Shown piece by piece: positions 43,858-53,912 of a stretch of DNA of 64,000 nucleotides. Below the pieces are notes generated by a model. It searched no databases. It was not told the origin of the DNA and saw only the letters and a program-made list of their open reading frames with translations. Origin of the DNA: Bubalus kerabau (lineage: Eukaryota > Chordata > Mammalia > Artiodactyla > Bovidae). The stretch is from contig NC_073627.1 in the NCBI RefSeq assembly GCF_029407905.1, forward strand, positions 140,319,697 to 140,383,696, given 5' to 3'. Numbering within the stretch: position 1 is the first letter of the stretch; each line of letters starts with the position of its first letter. The translations under genes and the position numbers were made by a program.

Positions 43858-44589
43858 GAAAACCAGCTGGGCGAATTCTGGTGAATAGTTGGCAACCCAC
43901 CCAGATGTTTCCTGGCTTTTCTGTAGGGTCCGAAGGAGGGCAGGGTGTGGACCTGCCTGGGGCAGGTCCCCATCACTGCTGATTAAAGGGGCTGTATTGG
44001 CTGATACAGGCAACAGGTGAGAGAAGGCCTTGCCGTGGCAACCATAGACCACGGGCTTTATGATTGTACTGCCTGCAGAGACTGGCTCTTCTGCGACTCC
44101 CACTGGTAGACAAAGTGCTTGGGTTATGATTAGAGCTCATGCTGGAACCTCAGGACATGCTGGTGAAGAAATCAGAATTTGTCTTCTGGTTGGAATCTCT
44201 GCTTTCAGTCACTTCAGGGACCCCAGCTCGATCCTGGTGAACCAAGAACCTGGATGAAAATCTAAGGTGTCATCTGACTCACAGCTGGGACCCTGGATGT
44301 TACTAAAGGCTTCTAGTCTCAAACCAATGGCACAATGAGGGAGACATGATAGACAGTGTGATTGATGTTTCAGGACAGAGATGGGGCCTTCCCCGTATCT
44401 TTGCCACTCAGTATCCTTACTGGATACAGATACTGTGTCTAGTATCAAGGATACAGTGGAGTATCCTTGCCACTCAGATGATTGGTGCCACTCAGATGAT
44501 TGGTGTGCATTACCCAGCTGGCTTTTGGTATCTCCATTTCTATCTGTATGTTGAGGGAATGGTTTTCTGGAGAAGAAATGAAAGAGGGT
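43858..44589. other. Spacer between inverted L1 arms
   Basis: 730 bases not recognisable as L1. It has an 18-bp perfect tandem duplication (gccactcagatgattggt at 44469-44486 and 44487-44504) and a nearby third partial copy at 44403. It also has complementary 'gtatcctta'/'aaggatac' segments. No gene; origin unknown. Confidence 0.5.
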
Positions 44590-45126
44590 TGTAAATGTCC
44601 ATCAACAGAGGAATGGATAAGGAAGATGTGGTGCATAGGTAGGGTGGAATATTACTCAGCCATTAAAAAGAATGCAGTAATGCCATTTGCAGCAACACGA
44701 ATGGACCTAGAGATTATCATACTAAGTGAAGTCAGACGCAGAAGAGAAATATCCTATGATAACCCTTATATGAGGAATCTGAAAAGAAATGATGCAAATA
44801 AACTTACTTATAAAACAGAAACAGACTTTCAGACTTAGGGAATTAACTTAGGGTTGCTGGGGGGAAGGGAGGGAGGAAGAGACAGTTAGGGAGTTTGGAC
44901 GTGTCCACACTGCTATATTTAAGATGGATAGCCAACAAGGACCTACTGTATAGCACAAGGAACTCTGCTCAATGTTATGCGGCAGCCTGGATAGGAGAGG
45001 GGTTGGGGGGAGGATGGATACATGTATACATATGGCTGAGTCCCTTTGATGTTCCCCTGAAACTATCACAATGTTGTTAATAGGCTGTATTCCAATATAA
45101 AATAAAAAGTTAAAAAAAAAAAAAAG
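44590..45126 (+). mobile_element. L1 3' end (sense), right arm of an inverted pair
   Basis: 'gtccatcaacagaggaatgg', 'atattactcagccattaaaa', 'cctactgtatagcacaagga' and a terminal poly(A) at 45112-45125. It overlaps the 3' content of the left arm (43060-43600), so the two could fold back on each other. Confidence 0.9.
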
Positions 45127-45179
45127 TAATACAAAAGGGTCGCCTGCTTGGTAAAGGAGGGAGTATATGTTAGAGCCTT

Positions 45180-45388
45180 ACTGTTGTTTAGTTGTTCAGT
45201 CTTTGTGACCCCGTGGACTGTAACCCGCCAGGCTCCTCTGTCCATGGACTTTTCCAGGCAGGAGTCCTGGAGTGGGTTGCCATTTCCTTCTCCAGGGTAT
45301 CTTCCTGACCCAGGGATTGTACCCACATTTCTTGCATCTCCTGCATTGGCAGGCAGATTCTGTACCACTGCGCCACCTGGGAAGCCCA
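45180..45388 (-). repeat. Bov-tA SINE (antisense)
   Basis: Complete, from 'ctgttgtttagttgttcagt' to the head 'cgccacctgggaagccc'. Confidence 0.93.
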
Positions 45389-45519
45389 CCCGAAGGTAAA
45401 TAGGAGCCATCATGAATGTAGGAAAATAGCGTGGAGCAGTAACATGCATTTGAAGAAATAAAACTGCTAATATATCTCTTTGTCTACCTCCAAGATAGAG
45501 AAGGTATATGGGGACAGGT

Positions 45520-45644
45520 TGGAGAAGGAAATGGCACCCCACTCCAGTATTCTTACCTGGAGAATCCCATGGACAGAGGAGCCTGGTGGGCTACAGTCTA
45601 TGGGGTTGCAAAGTGTCAGACACGACTGAGCAACTAAACAACAA
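45520..45644 (+). repeat. BovA monomer (headless Bov-tA)
   Basis: Only the 125-bp BovA body with its (aac)n tail, starting 'tggagaaggaaatggcaccc'. It has an exact 12-bp target-site duplication, atggggacaggt, at 45508-45519 and 45645-45656, so it inserted without the tRNA-like promoter head. Confidence 0.95.
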
Positions 45645-45768
45645 ATGGGGACAGGTAATCTTAGACTCATTCATTGCTTTTGGCATTGTTATTGCGTGTT
45701 GGTGCCCAGGTCTTTAGATTGTCTGAAGCTGCAAGCCACTTATTCACCATAAAGTGGAGGAAGTGAAG

Positions 45769-45954
45769 TTGCTTAGTTGTGTCCAACTCTTTGCAACCCC
45801 ATGGACTGTAGCCTGCCAGACTCCTCTGTCCATAGAATTTTCCAGGCAAAAATAACTGAAGTAGATTACTATTTCCTCCTCCAAGGGATCTTCCCGATCC
45901 AGGGATCAAACCCAGGTCTCCTGCATTGTAGGGGGATTCTTTACTGTCAGAGGA
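45769..45954 (-). repeat. Bov-tA SINE (antisense)
   Basis: Body and most of the head. A long target-site duplication with one mismatch: aaagtggaggaagtgaag at 45751-45768 and aaagtggaagaagtgaag at 45955-45972. Confidence 0.93.
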
Positions 45955-45972
45955 AAAGTGGAAGAAGTGAAG

Positions 45973-46387
45973 GTTATTTGTGGGCAGAACCACCCTGGGT
46001 GAATGTCTCCTTTTTCATTAATCGTTCAGAAAGGTGGCGCTTCTCCCTGCCTCCTTGCAGCCTTTTTGTGCTTCCCTGTGGCAGTGGGCAGATTAGAGGA
46101 CATTGTAAAACACTTGACTTTGCTACTGTCTCAGGTCTTTTCATCCTCTGTCCATCTCCTGCCCCGCCTACCCCGAACCCTCTCTCCTTTGTGCAAATCT
46201 GTTTTCACCACAGGAACACATGCTGTGTCTTCTAGCTACAACACTACTTGCTAATTCAACGATTCATCTTTAATGAGGCCCCCTGCCAATGTTTAAATAG
46301 CATTCAGAACAAAGAGAAGGCAGTATTTCCAAAACAGCTGCTTCTGTAGCATTCTCGTAGCTCATCTCTTCAAAAAATCAAGAAAGG
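45973..46387. other. Unassigned unique DNA
   Basis: About 415 bases with no recognised repeat or gene. Confidence 0.45.
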
Positions 46388-46478
46388 TACATCGATAGAG
46401 ATAGATGTTAGAAAAATAGTTATTAAAGATAGAGATATCTATCTATATAAATTTATAGATGGATATAGATATAGATAA
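46388..46478. repeat. GATA-rich low-complexity tract
   Basis: Imperfect (agata/atct)n repeats, for example 'atagagatagatg', 'gatatctatctatata' and 'ggatatagatatagataaaa'. Confidence 0.9.
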
Positions 46479-46660
46479 AATTCTTAGTCTTTGTGATGCT
46501 GGAAATTTTAAATATAAGCACTTTAAAAAGTTCTGTTGGCTTCAGATAGCGCTGCAGTAGGCAAGTTTTTAAAATATGGCTTTATTGTTTGTTTTTCAGA
46601 ATTATATGGAATACATATGCAATAGTGGGAAGAGCATGGAATGTGGAATTAGATAAGTAT

Positions 46661-46801
46661 GTAATGTTCTCAGTTGTGTCTGACTCTTTTGTGACCCCGT
46701 GGACTGTAACTCACCAGATTCTCTGTCCATGAAATTCTCCAGGCAAGAATACTGGAGTGGGTTGCCGTCCCCTTCTCCAAGGGATCTTCCCGACCCAGGG
46801 G
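46661..46801 (-). repeat. Headless Bov-tA (antisense), left part of a composite
   Basis: The BovA body in reverse, from 'gttctcagttgtgtctgact' to 'gatcttcccgacccaggg', stopping before the tRNA-like head. It joins unrelated DNA at 46802. Confidence 0.88.
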
Positions 46802-47171
46802 GAGATTATAGGAATACTTATTATTTTATTACTATCGTTAAGCTACTTCTATCCTTGTCTATGTCTCTCATATTCTTTATTTCTTTTCCTCCAGATACTG
46901 TTAACCTCTTTCCTCTCAACCTCTTTTAAAACTTTGTTGCCAACAGAAACCTTTATAGTTGCTCTTTATTCCAAAAATTAAAAAGAGTTTTGCTGATTAA
47001 AAAAAAATTCATTAATGTTTTGAAAAGAAAAAGTCAGGAGTACAAAAATAGAAGTAGAAAGTGAGGGTCAACCACCCTCACTCCCTGTGGTAACCACTCT
47101 TACCAGTTTGGTGTATATGTGCTTCAAGTTTTTGTCTTTTTTATTTAACTAAAAAAGTATATTTATGTAAT
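46802..47171. other. Non-SINE middle of the composite insertion
   Basis: 370 bases of AT-rich sequence between the two Bov-tA parts. The segment 'caccctcactccctgtggta' resembles text in other old mammalian repeats, but I cannot assign it. Its position suggests it was carried as flank of a source SINE. Confidence 0.45.
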
Positions 47172-47380
47172 TGACATGTGTGTATGTGCATGGGTGCTCA
47201 GTCGTGTCTGACTCTTTGTGGAGTCAGGCTGCCAGGCTCCTCCGTCCATGGGATTTCCAGGCAAGAATACTGGAGTGGGTTCCCATTTCCTCCTCTCTGG
47301 GATCTTCCCAATCCTGGGATAAAACCTGTGTCTCCAGTATTGACAGAGAGACTCTTGACCACTGAGCCCCCTGGGAAGCC
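47172..47380 (-). repeat. Bov-tA SINE (antisense), right part of a composite
   Basis: Complete copy whose tRNA-like head ends exactly at 47380, immediately before the second tagataagtat at 47381-47391. About 20 bases are missing from the body near 'gtggagtcaggc'. Confidence 0.93.
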
Positions 47381-47605
47381 TAGATAAGTATAGTCCCATC
47401 TTTTCCCCCGTCACTTCCTAGCTGCGTAAGCAGGCACACTCCTTAAGCTCTCTGCCCATGTATTGTTTTACTGATAAAATGGAGATAATATCTTCCATTA
47501 AGGGAATGGATCAAAGTGACTAGTTCAGTGTTTGGCAAATAGAAGACAAGAGATAAATACTAGTGTCATTTCTTGTTTAAATCCAGGCCCTTCTAGAACC
47601 ATCAT

Positions 47606-47719
47606 GCCACCCCGGTGGCTCAGTGGTAAAGAATCCACCTGCAATTCAGGAGACCTGGGTTAGTCCTTGGGTGAGGAAGATCCCCTGAAGAAGGGGAAAT
47701 GGCAACCCACTCCAGTATC
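47606..47719 (+). repeat. Bov-tA SINE, 3'-truncated
   Basis: The head 'gccaccccggtggctcagtg' and early body are present, but the copy stops abruptly at 'acccactccagtat'. SINEs usually lose 5' ends, so a later deletion is likely. Confidence 0.88.
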
Positions 47720-47948
47720 AGAAACTGAAGGCTCTGTGTTTCCAGAAGCTGCTTCAAGGGGCCCTCGCCTGTAAGTCTTCATGTTAGCTACCCCTCACAT
47801 GTATTAATACCCTTTCCATTTCATATCAGAGTAGTTCTTTCAGTTAGAAGGTGGAGAGTGGAGCATCATCTAAAGAAAGTGCCTTGCAAATGTTGACTTG
47901 TGCCTTTTCTTGTTTTTAAAACAAAGGTTGAAAATAACTGAGAACAGA
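47720..47948. other. Short unassigned DNA
   Basis: No feature recognised. Confidence 0.35.
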
Positions 47949-48140
47949 GACTTCTCTGGTGGTCCAGTGGCTAAGACTCTGCACTCCCAATGCAGGAGGC
48001 CTGGGTTTGATCCCTGGTCAGGAAACTAGATCTCATATGCCAAACTAAGAGTTTGCATGCCACAGTGAAGATCTGTCATGCTACAACTAAGACCTGGCTC
48101 AGCCAAATAAATAAAAAAATTTATTTTTCAGAAAAAGAAA
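47949..48140 (+). repeat. CHR-2-type tRNA SINE
   Basis: Head gacttctctggtggtccag, B-box side ggtttgatccctggtcagga, tail (aaataaa)n. A likely target duplication, gaaaataac, lies at 47930-47938 and 48141-48149. Confidence 0.88.
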
Positions 48141-48149
48141 GAAAATAAC

Positions 48150-48898
48150 AGATTAGAAAATGAATAACAAAGTGATCTCAAGGAAACTAGAAGGAAGGAA
48201 TGAATAAATTCTAGTAAGTGAATGAACTCTGTAACAGGAAAATAAGATTTATTTGAAACGATTCAAGAAATGGTTCTTTTGAATGGGGGAAAAGGGCAAA
48301 GCTTGAAAAAAAAAAATGAGTCAAGAAAATAGAAGTACTCAACCTTAGGCCTGAGATAGATATAAATACAAAGAAACTTTTTAATTCTTAGTGAAGGGTG
48401 GAGCAGATGTTCAGAGAGAATTGTGGAAAGAAACCAAGAAGGCAAAGAAAGGGAGTGGACGGAGGAAGAAGCCAGGCCCAGGGTCTCCCATACTGGCTCC
48501 GCTGCTCTAAAAATCTTCCAATTTTCCATCTGATGCTTTACTTTCTTTTTTTTGCTTGAGCTGTTTTGAAGCTGATTTCTACTACTTACAATTAAGAGAT
48601 CATTCCTAATAATAGCATAACTAGATAGAACATTACTAAAATAGCAATTACAAAGTAGTTTGTGTAGCCTGATTCTGTTTCTGTTAAGTAAAATGTGTGT
48701 AAATATCTATCAAATGGAGCCGGGGGAAGTACATACTCTCAAAATGGTAACAGTGGGTACTTGGGGAAGGGGATTATGGGTGCGTTTTCTTTTCTGCTTT
48801 TTGATTCTATAATTAATGACATTTGGGCTGCTCCTTTTCCACCTTCAGCAGCAGCTTAGTATGATATATGATAGAGTATGGTATAGTATGATTAGTAT
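48150..48898. other. Mostly unassigned DNA
   Basis: 'atggtaacagtgggtacttg' near 48745 resembles a common old mammalian repeat that I cannot name. The rest is AT-rich with no gene. Confidence 0.4.
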
Positions 48899-49017
48899 GG
48901 AGAAGGAAATGGCAGCTCACTCCAGTCTTCTTGCCTGGAGAATTCCATGGACAGAGGAGACTGGCGGGCTACAGTCCATAGGGCCACAAAGAGTAGGACA
49001 TGACTGAGCTGGAGCAA
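48899..49017 (+). repeat. BovA monomer (headless Bov-tA)
   Basis: 'ggagaaggaaatggcagctc' to 'ggacatgactgagctggagc'. The tRNA-like head is absent. Confidence 0.9.
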
Positions 49018-49304
49018 CCATGATATAGCCAGTCAGATTAGCTAGATATCAGTGATTTCCTTGGGAGTTTAGACCCTGGCCCTCGAGGGAGGGGATGTAG
49101 GGCAGTGATGTTTCAACAGCAGGACAGTATGGCTCCAGAAAGAACCAAAGTGAGGTTGGACAGAGACCAATAGGTGATGTTAATGGACAAGAGGTTAAGG
49201 GGCAAGAGGGAGGAACTGTGCAGGTGATTTCAATGTTCACTGAGAAATCTCGAGAGAATAGAGTCTTATTGCCAAGAAAAAAGTGATTGCCGCAGCAGCT
49301 GTTG
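49018..49304. other. Short unassigned DNA
   Basis: No repeat or gene recognised. Confidence 0.35.
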
Positions 49305-49580
49305 TAGTCAGGAATCATTTGGTTGCAAGGGACAGAGATTCCTTTATGCTTAAGCGTTACAAAGAAGGTTTCGTAAAAAGATATAGGGACATCTCATTGA
49401 AGTCCTGTGCACTAATGCAGCCTGCTATTCTCTCCATGTCTGTCCATCTGTCTGTCTCTTGGCCTGTTGGCCTCTCCTCACTTCCCTCTGCTCTTCTGTC
49501 CCTCATAGCCCAGATGTCTCTGCAAGCTTTAAAACCACCCCATGCAGAAACCAGAACAAGCCAGCCTCTCCCACCCTGAG
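49305..49580 (+). repeat. Ancient repeat fragment, family not assigned
   Basis: 'catttggttgcaagggacag' and the following C/T-rich stretch resemble a mammal-wide dispersed repeat. No coding potential is evident despite a 98-codon frame. Confidence 0.35.
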
Positions 49581-49949
49581 CTTTCCGAGCACATTCCATT
49601 GTGTTGCTGTTTTCTGGTTTTGTTTTTTGCTGCTCTGAGTTCACTGATGGTAGGAACTAACTTTTTCCCTTTCTCTTTTGTTCATCACCAGAAAGCTGCT
49701 TAACTGATAAACATTAGTTTTGAGTAACAAATATGATGGTGTGCTTGCAAGTATTTATAAATGGAAGTGCCACGTAATTGTAAGATATTCTTTTGTGTTC
49801 ATTCAAGACAGCCTTTATTGTGCTCTTCCTATAGGCCTGTTTCTAGTAGAATGTTTGGGCCCACCAGTAGCAGAACTTAAATTAATTTTATGCACTGCTT
49901 GCCTGAGAAATGTGAAAGTGCCTATACCATACCTGGCACATAAAGAAGT
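49581..49949. other. Unassigned DNA
   Basis: 370 bases with nothing recognised. Confidence 0.4.
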
Positions 49950-50152
49950 GAAAGTGTTAGTTGCTCAGTTGTGTCTGACTTTTTGCAACCCTGTAGCCTG
50001 CCAGGATCCTCTGTCCATGGGATTTTCCAGGCAAGAATGCTGGAGTGGGCAAGCCATTCTCTTCTTCAGAGAATCTTCCCAACCCAGGGGCGAACTGGAT
50101 CTCCTGCACTGCAGGCATATTCTTTACCATCTGAGCCACTGGGGAAGTCCTG
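49950..50152 (-). repeat. Bov-tA SINE (antisense), 1st of a run of three
   Basis: 'gtgttagttgctcagttgtg' to the head 'gagccactggggaagtcc'. Confidence 0.93.
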
Positions 50153-50164
50153 ATAGTAGCCTCT

Positions 50165-50379
50165 TGCGTGCTTAGTCACTTCAGTCATGTCTGACTCTTG
50201 GTGACCCCATGGATGGTAGCCTGCCAGGCTCCTCTGTCCATGGAATTCTTCAGGCAAGAATACTGGAATGGGTTGCCATTTCCTCCTGCAGGGTATCCTC
50301 CCAACCCAGGGATCAAACCCATATCTCCAGCATCTCCTGCACTGGCAGGCAGATTCTTTACCACGGCACCAGGGAAGCC
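50165..50379 (-). repeat. Bov-tA SINE (antisense), 2nd of a run of three
   Basis: 'gcgtgcttagtcacttcagt' to the head 'cggcaccagggaagcc'. Only 12 bases separate it from the first copy. Confidence 0.93.
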
Positions 50380-50391
50380 GGGAATTAGGTT

Positions 50392-50655
50392 GCTAAGTCG
50401 TGTCAGTCGTGTCTGAGTCTGTGCAACCCCATAGACGGCAGCCCACCAGGCTCCCCCTTCCCTGGGATTCTCCAGTCAAGAACACTGGAGTGGGTTGCCA
50501 TTTCCTTCTCCAATGCATGAAAGTGAAAAGTGAGAGTGAAGTCGCTCAGTCATGTCCAACTCTTTGCGACCCCATGGACTGTAGCCTACCAGGCTCCTCC
50601 GTCCATGGGATTTTCCAGGCAAGAGTACTGGAGTGGGTTGCCATTGCCTTCTCTG
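50392..50655 (-). repeat. BOV-A2 dimeric SINE (antisense), 3rd of a run of three
   Basis: Complete reverse dimer. An exact 12-bp target-site duplication, gggaattaggtt, lies at 50380-50391 and 50656-50667. Confidence 0.95.
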
Positions 50656-50727
50656 GGGAATTAGGTTAGGTGAGAATAAATCCCCATTTAAATAGCTATT
50701 CCACTACAGTCTTGCTCACTGGCTTAA

Positions 50728-50864
50728 ATTTAATTAAAAAATTTTTTTGGCTGTGCTGCACAACCAAATAACAGGTGGGATATTAGTTCCCCGACCAGGG
50801 ATCAAACCTGTGCCGCCAGCAATGGAAGCATGGTCTTAACCACTGGACTGCCAGGAAAGTCCCT
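50728..50864 (-). repeat. CHR-2-type tRNA SINE (antisense)
   Basis: 'tttttttggctgtgctgcac' at the tail side, 'ccgaccagggatcaaacctg' at the B-box side, head near 50862. Confidence 0.87.
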
Positions 50865-51388
50865 CAGTGGCTTTTAAGAACATTTTCTGTTGAGCTAGAC
50901 TTGTCCTGGCTATCACCTCTTACCTCTCAGGCCCTATTTTCCATCATTTTTCAGTGGGACATTAATTGAACAAATATTTGTTCAATTATTGGAACAAATA
51001 TCCCAAGTTTCTGTGTTTGCTTGTTTGGAGATGATTAAACCAGTGCTTTCAGGGAGCTCAGAATGTAGATGAAAGACAGACAGGCAACAGTAAAACCTGT
51101 TTCAATTCAGCTGTGGCAGGTATGGACGCTCATGTCCAGCCACTTCTCCTTTGCCTTTCTCTGGTTGAGAGTTTGGAACACTGAATGAATCATCCACGTT
51201 CTCCTGCAGCCAGGAGTGACTATGTCCTGGCTAGACTTGTGGCTGATGAAGCATAAGCAGAAGTGAAGCCTCCTCATTGGCCATTCCCCTGCCTCGAATG
51301 AGTGTGGGGCCTGAGGCATGGCAGTGATCTTTAGGGCTGGTGGAGAGGGAGAGCGAGAGTTCTATCTCTCTCTTTTAGAAAGTAGGTT
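50865..51388. other. Unassigned DNA
   Basis: No repeat recognised. An imperfect inverted repeat around 'attgaacaaatatttgttca' lies at about 50964-51000. Confidence 0.45.
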
Positions 51389-51835
51389 TTTTTTTTTTTA
51401 ATTTATTTTTAATTAAAGGATAATTGCTTTACAATTACAATATTGTGTTGTCTTCTGCCATATATCAACATGAAGCAGCATGTGTGTGTGTGTTAGTCAC
51501 TCAGTCGTGTCTGACTCTTTGTGACCTGATGGACTATAGCCCACCAGGCTCCTCTGTCCATGGGATTCTCCAGGCAAAAATACTGGAATGGGTTGCCATT
51601 CCTTTTTCGAGGGGATCTTCCCAACCCAGGGATCAAACCTGGGTCTCCCACATTGCGGGCAGATTCTTTACCACTGAGCCACCAGGGACCCCTATCAGCC
51701 ATAGGTATACATATGTCCCCTCCCTCTTGACTCTCCCTCCCACTGCCCACCCCATCCCACCCATCTAGGTTGTTACATACACTCCCATTTGTAAAATAGA
51801 TAGCCAGTGGGAATTTGCTGTATGACTCAGGGATC
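51389..51835 (-). mobile_element. L1 3' end (antisense), split by a SINE
   Basis: Poly(T) edge, 'aggataattgctttacaatt', then after the SINE 'cagccataggtatacatatg' and 'ccatcccacccatctaggtt'. Confidence 0.88.
51480..51691 (-). repeat. Bov-tA SINE (antisense)
   Basis: A (tg)n start at 51481-51493, full body, head 'gagccaccagggacccc'. Inserted in the L1 3' UTR. Confidence 0.93.
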
Positions 51836-51852
51836 TCTCTCTCTTTCTTTTT

Positions 51853-52070
51853 TAAAAAAGTACTTATTTATTTGGCTTCATCTGCTCTTAGTTGTGGCAT
51901 ACAGACTTAAGGCAGCATGGCCTCTCTAGCTGTGGCATGCTGGCTCTGTAGTTTTGGCTTGAGGGCTTAGTTTGCCCCAAGGCATGTGGAATCTTAGTTC
52001 TCTGACTAAGATCAAACCGATGCCCCCTGCATTGGAAGATGGATTCTTAACCCCTGGACTGCCAGGGAAC
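51853..52070 (-). repeat. CHR-type SINE (antisense)
   Basis: 'agtacttatttatttggctt' at the tail side, 'gccccaaggcatgtggaatc', head 'ctggactgccagggaac' at the right. Confidence 0.85.
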
Positions 52071-52740
52071 TGCTGAGAGCTTGGTCTCCTGATGGCACAC
52101 AGCAGCCCTGGACTGCTGATGCTCATGTGTTGTTTGGTGAGACAGATCAACTCCTTACTATCTAAGCCATCGTTGATGTCTGGGAGCTCACAGGCCAGGG
52201 CAATCCCAGTGCACAGATCCACTTTCTCACCAGAGCTTGATTCCAGCTACCTCCCCACACAGAGGGAGTTTGGACTGTCCACTTTAACAGAGATCCTTCC
52301 AGATGGACTGGCTGGACTTAGCCTAAATGAAGTGAGATGTCTGGAACCTAGACTCCTCACTCCTCTGGACCATTCAGAGTCCCCCAGACACACCACCCAT
52401 GTGTATTTGCATGCATTCTCTCTTTCACTTGGAACTTGCTTCTTCTCTTCTTGGTCTGAAAAAATAATCCTCTATCTACCCTCCCTGTCCCGCTGTGAAC
52501 ATTAAATTCACTCCAAAGCTTTTTCTAATCCAGCACCCCACTGCCAGGCATAAGTCATTGCTGCTCAGTCCTGTTTCCTGGCACCTGGTCCACATTGCCG
52601 TGTAAGTGTCACACTTTACCTCTTACCACTTAGCTCTGTGACCCAGGTAAAAGTAAAGCCACCAGACCAGCATCAGGGAGATAGTTCACTGGGACATGTG
52701 CCTCACGACTAGTAAAGGGCTTCTTCCAGAAGAGGGCGAC
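52071..52740. other. Unassigned unique DNA
   Basis: 670 bases. A 137-codon frame (52092-52505) has no recognisable domain. No repeat identified. Confidence 0.45.
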
Positions 52741-52882
52741 AGGACTTCCTTGGTGGTCCCGTGGTTAAAAATCTGCCTTGCAATGCAGGGGACGTGGGTT
52801 CAATCCCTGGTCAGGGAGCTATGATCCCTTGTGCTACGGGGCAACTAAGCCCTCACTTGCTAAAACAAAAGATCTCGCATGA
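52741..52882 (+). repeat. CHR-2-type tRNA SINE
   Basis: Head aggacttccttggtggtccc, B-box side gggttcaatccctggtcagg, and 'ggggcaactaagccctcact' downstream. Confidence 0.85.
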
Positions 52883-52925
52883 CTCAATAGAGATTCTGAT
52901 TGCAGAAACTATGACCCAAGGGTAT

Positions 52926-53901
52926 ATGCAGGTCAGGAAGCAACAGTTAGAACTGGACATGGAACAACAGGCTGGTTCCAAATAGGAAAAGGAGTATGTC
53001 AAGGCTGTATATTTTCACCCTGCTTATTTAACTTATATGCAGAGTACATCATGAGAAACGCTGGGCTGGAAGAAGCACAATCTGGAATCAAGATTGCTGG
53101 GAGAAATATCAATAACCTCAGATATGCGGATGACACCACCCTTATGGCAGAAAGTGAAGAGGAACTAAAAAGCCTCTTGATGAAAGTGAAAGAGGAGAGT
53201 GAAAAAGTTGGCTTAAAGCTCAACATTCAGAAAACTAAAATCATGGCATCTGGTCCCATCACTTTATGGGAAATAGATGGGGAAACAGTGGAAACAGTGT
53301 CAGACTTTATTTTTGGGGGCTCCAAAATCACTGCAGATGATGATTGCAGCCATGAAATTAAAAGACACTTACTTTTTGGAAGGAAAGCTATGACCAACCT
53401 AGATAGCATATTGAAAAGCAGAGACATTACTTTGCCAACAAAGGTCCGTTGAGTCAAGGCTATGGTTTTTCCAGTGGTCATGTATGGATGTGAGAGTTGG
53501 ACTGTGAAGGAAGCTGAGCGCCAAAGAATTGATGCTTTTGAACTGTGGTGTTGGAGAAGACTCTTGAGAGTCCCTTGGACTGTAAGGAGATCCAACCAGT
53601 CTATTCTAAAGGAGATCAGTCCTGGGTGTTCATTGGAAGGACGATGTTGAAGCTGAAACTCCAATATTTTGGCCACCTCATGCAAAGAGTTGACTCATTG
53701 GAAAAGACTCTGATGCTGGGAGGGATTGGGGGCAAGAGGAGAAGGGGACAACAGAGGATAAGATGGCTGGATGGCATCACTGACTCGATGGACGTGAGTC
53801 TCAGTGAACTCCAGGAGTTGATGATGGACAGGGAGGCCTGGTGTGCTGTAATTCATGGGGTCGCAAAGAGACGGACACTACTGAGCAACTGATCTGATAT
53901 G
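52926..53901 (+). mobile_element. BovB LINE, 3' half (sense)
   Basis: About 980 bases of BovB. The frame 53051-53452 carries the end of the reverse transcriptase: 'MRNAGLEEAQSGIKIAGRN', then the intact catalytic 'RYADDTTLMAES' and 'SEKVGLKLNIQKTKIMASG'. It ends at a stop near 53450 where the family text reads 'gtccgtctagtcaagg' and this copy has 'gtccgttgagtcaagg'. Further fragments of the C-terminus lie in other frames (53462-53892). The motif A half of the enzyme is missing, so the copy is dead. Confidence 0.93.
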
Positions 53902-53912
53902 AAGCTAAATAA

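Larger units (their letters stand above)
46625..47590 (+). repeat. MIR SINE, split by a 720-bp composite insertion
   Basis: The left MIR piece 'ggaagagcatggaatgtgga' ends at 46660; the right piece resumes at 47381 and includes 'cacttcctagctgcgtaagc' and 'tactgataaaatggagataa'. The 11-bp string tagataagtat is duplicated at the two edges. Confidence 0.75.

Noticed and set aside
43858..44589. Processed pseudogene between the L1 arms
   Set aside because: No reading frame, poly(A) or recognisable protein text was found; left as spacer of unknown origin.
45066..45542. 158-codon minus-strand ORF
   Set aside because: It crosses an L1 3' end, a Bov-tA and a BovA monomer; chance open frame.
49950..50655. 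CRISPR-like array of repeated units
   Set aside because: The repeated units are 200-270 bp SINEs in a ruminant genome, not 25-40 bp repeats with uniform spacers.
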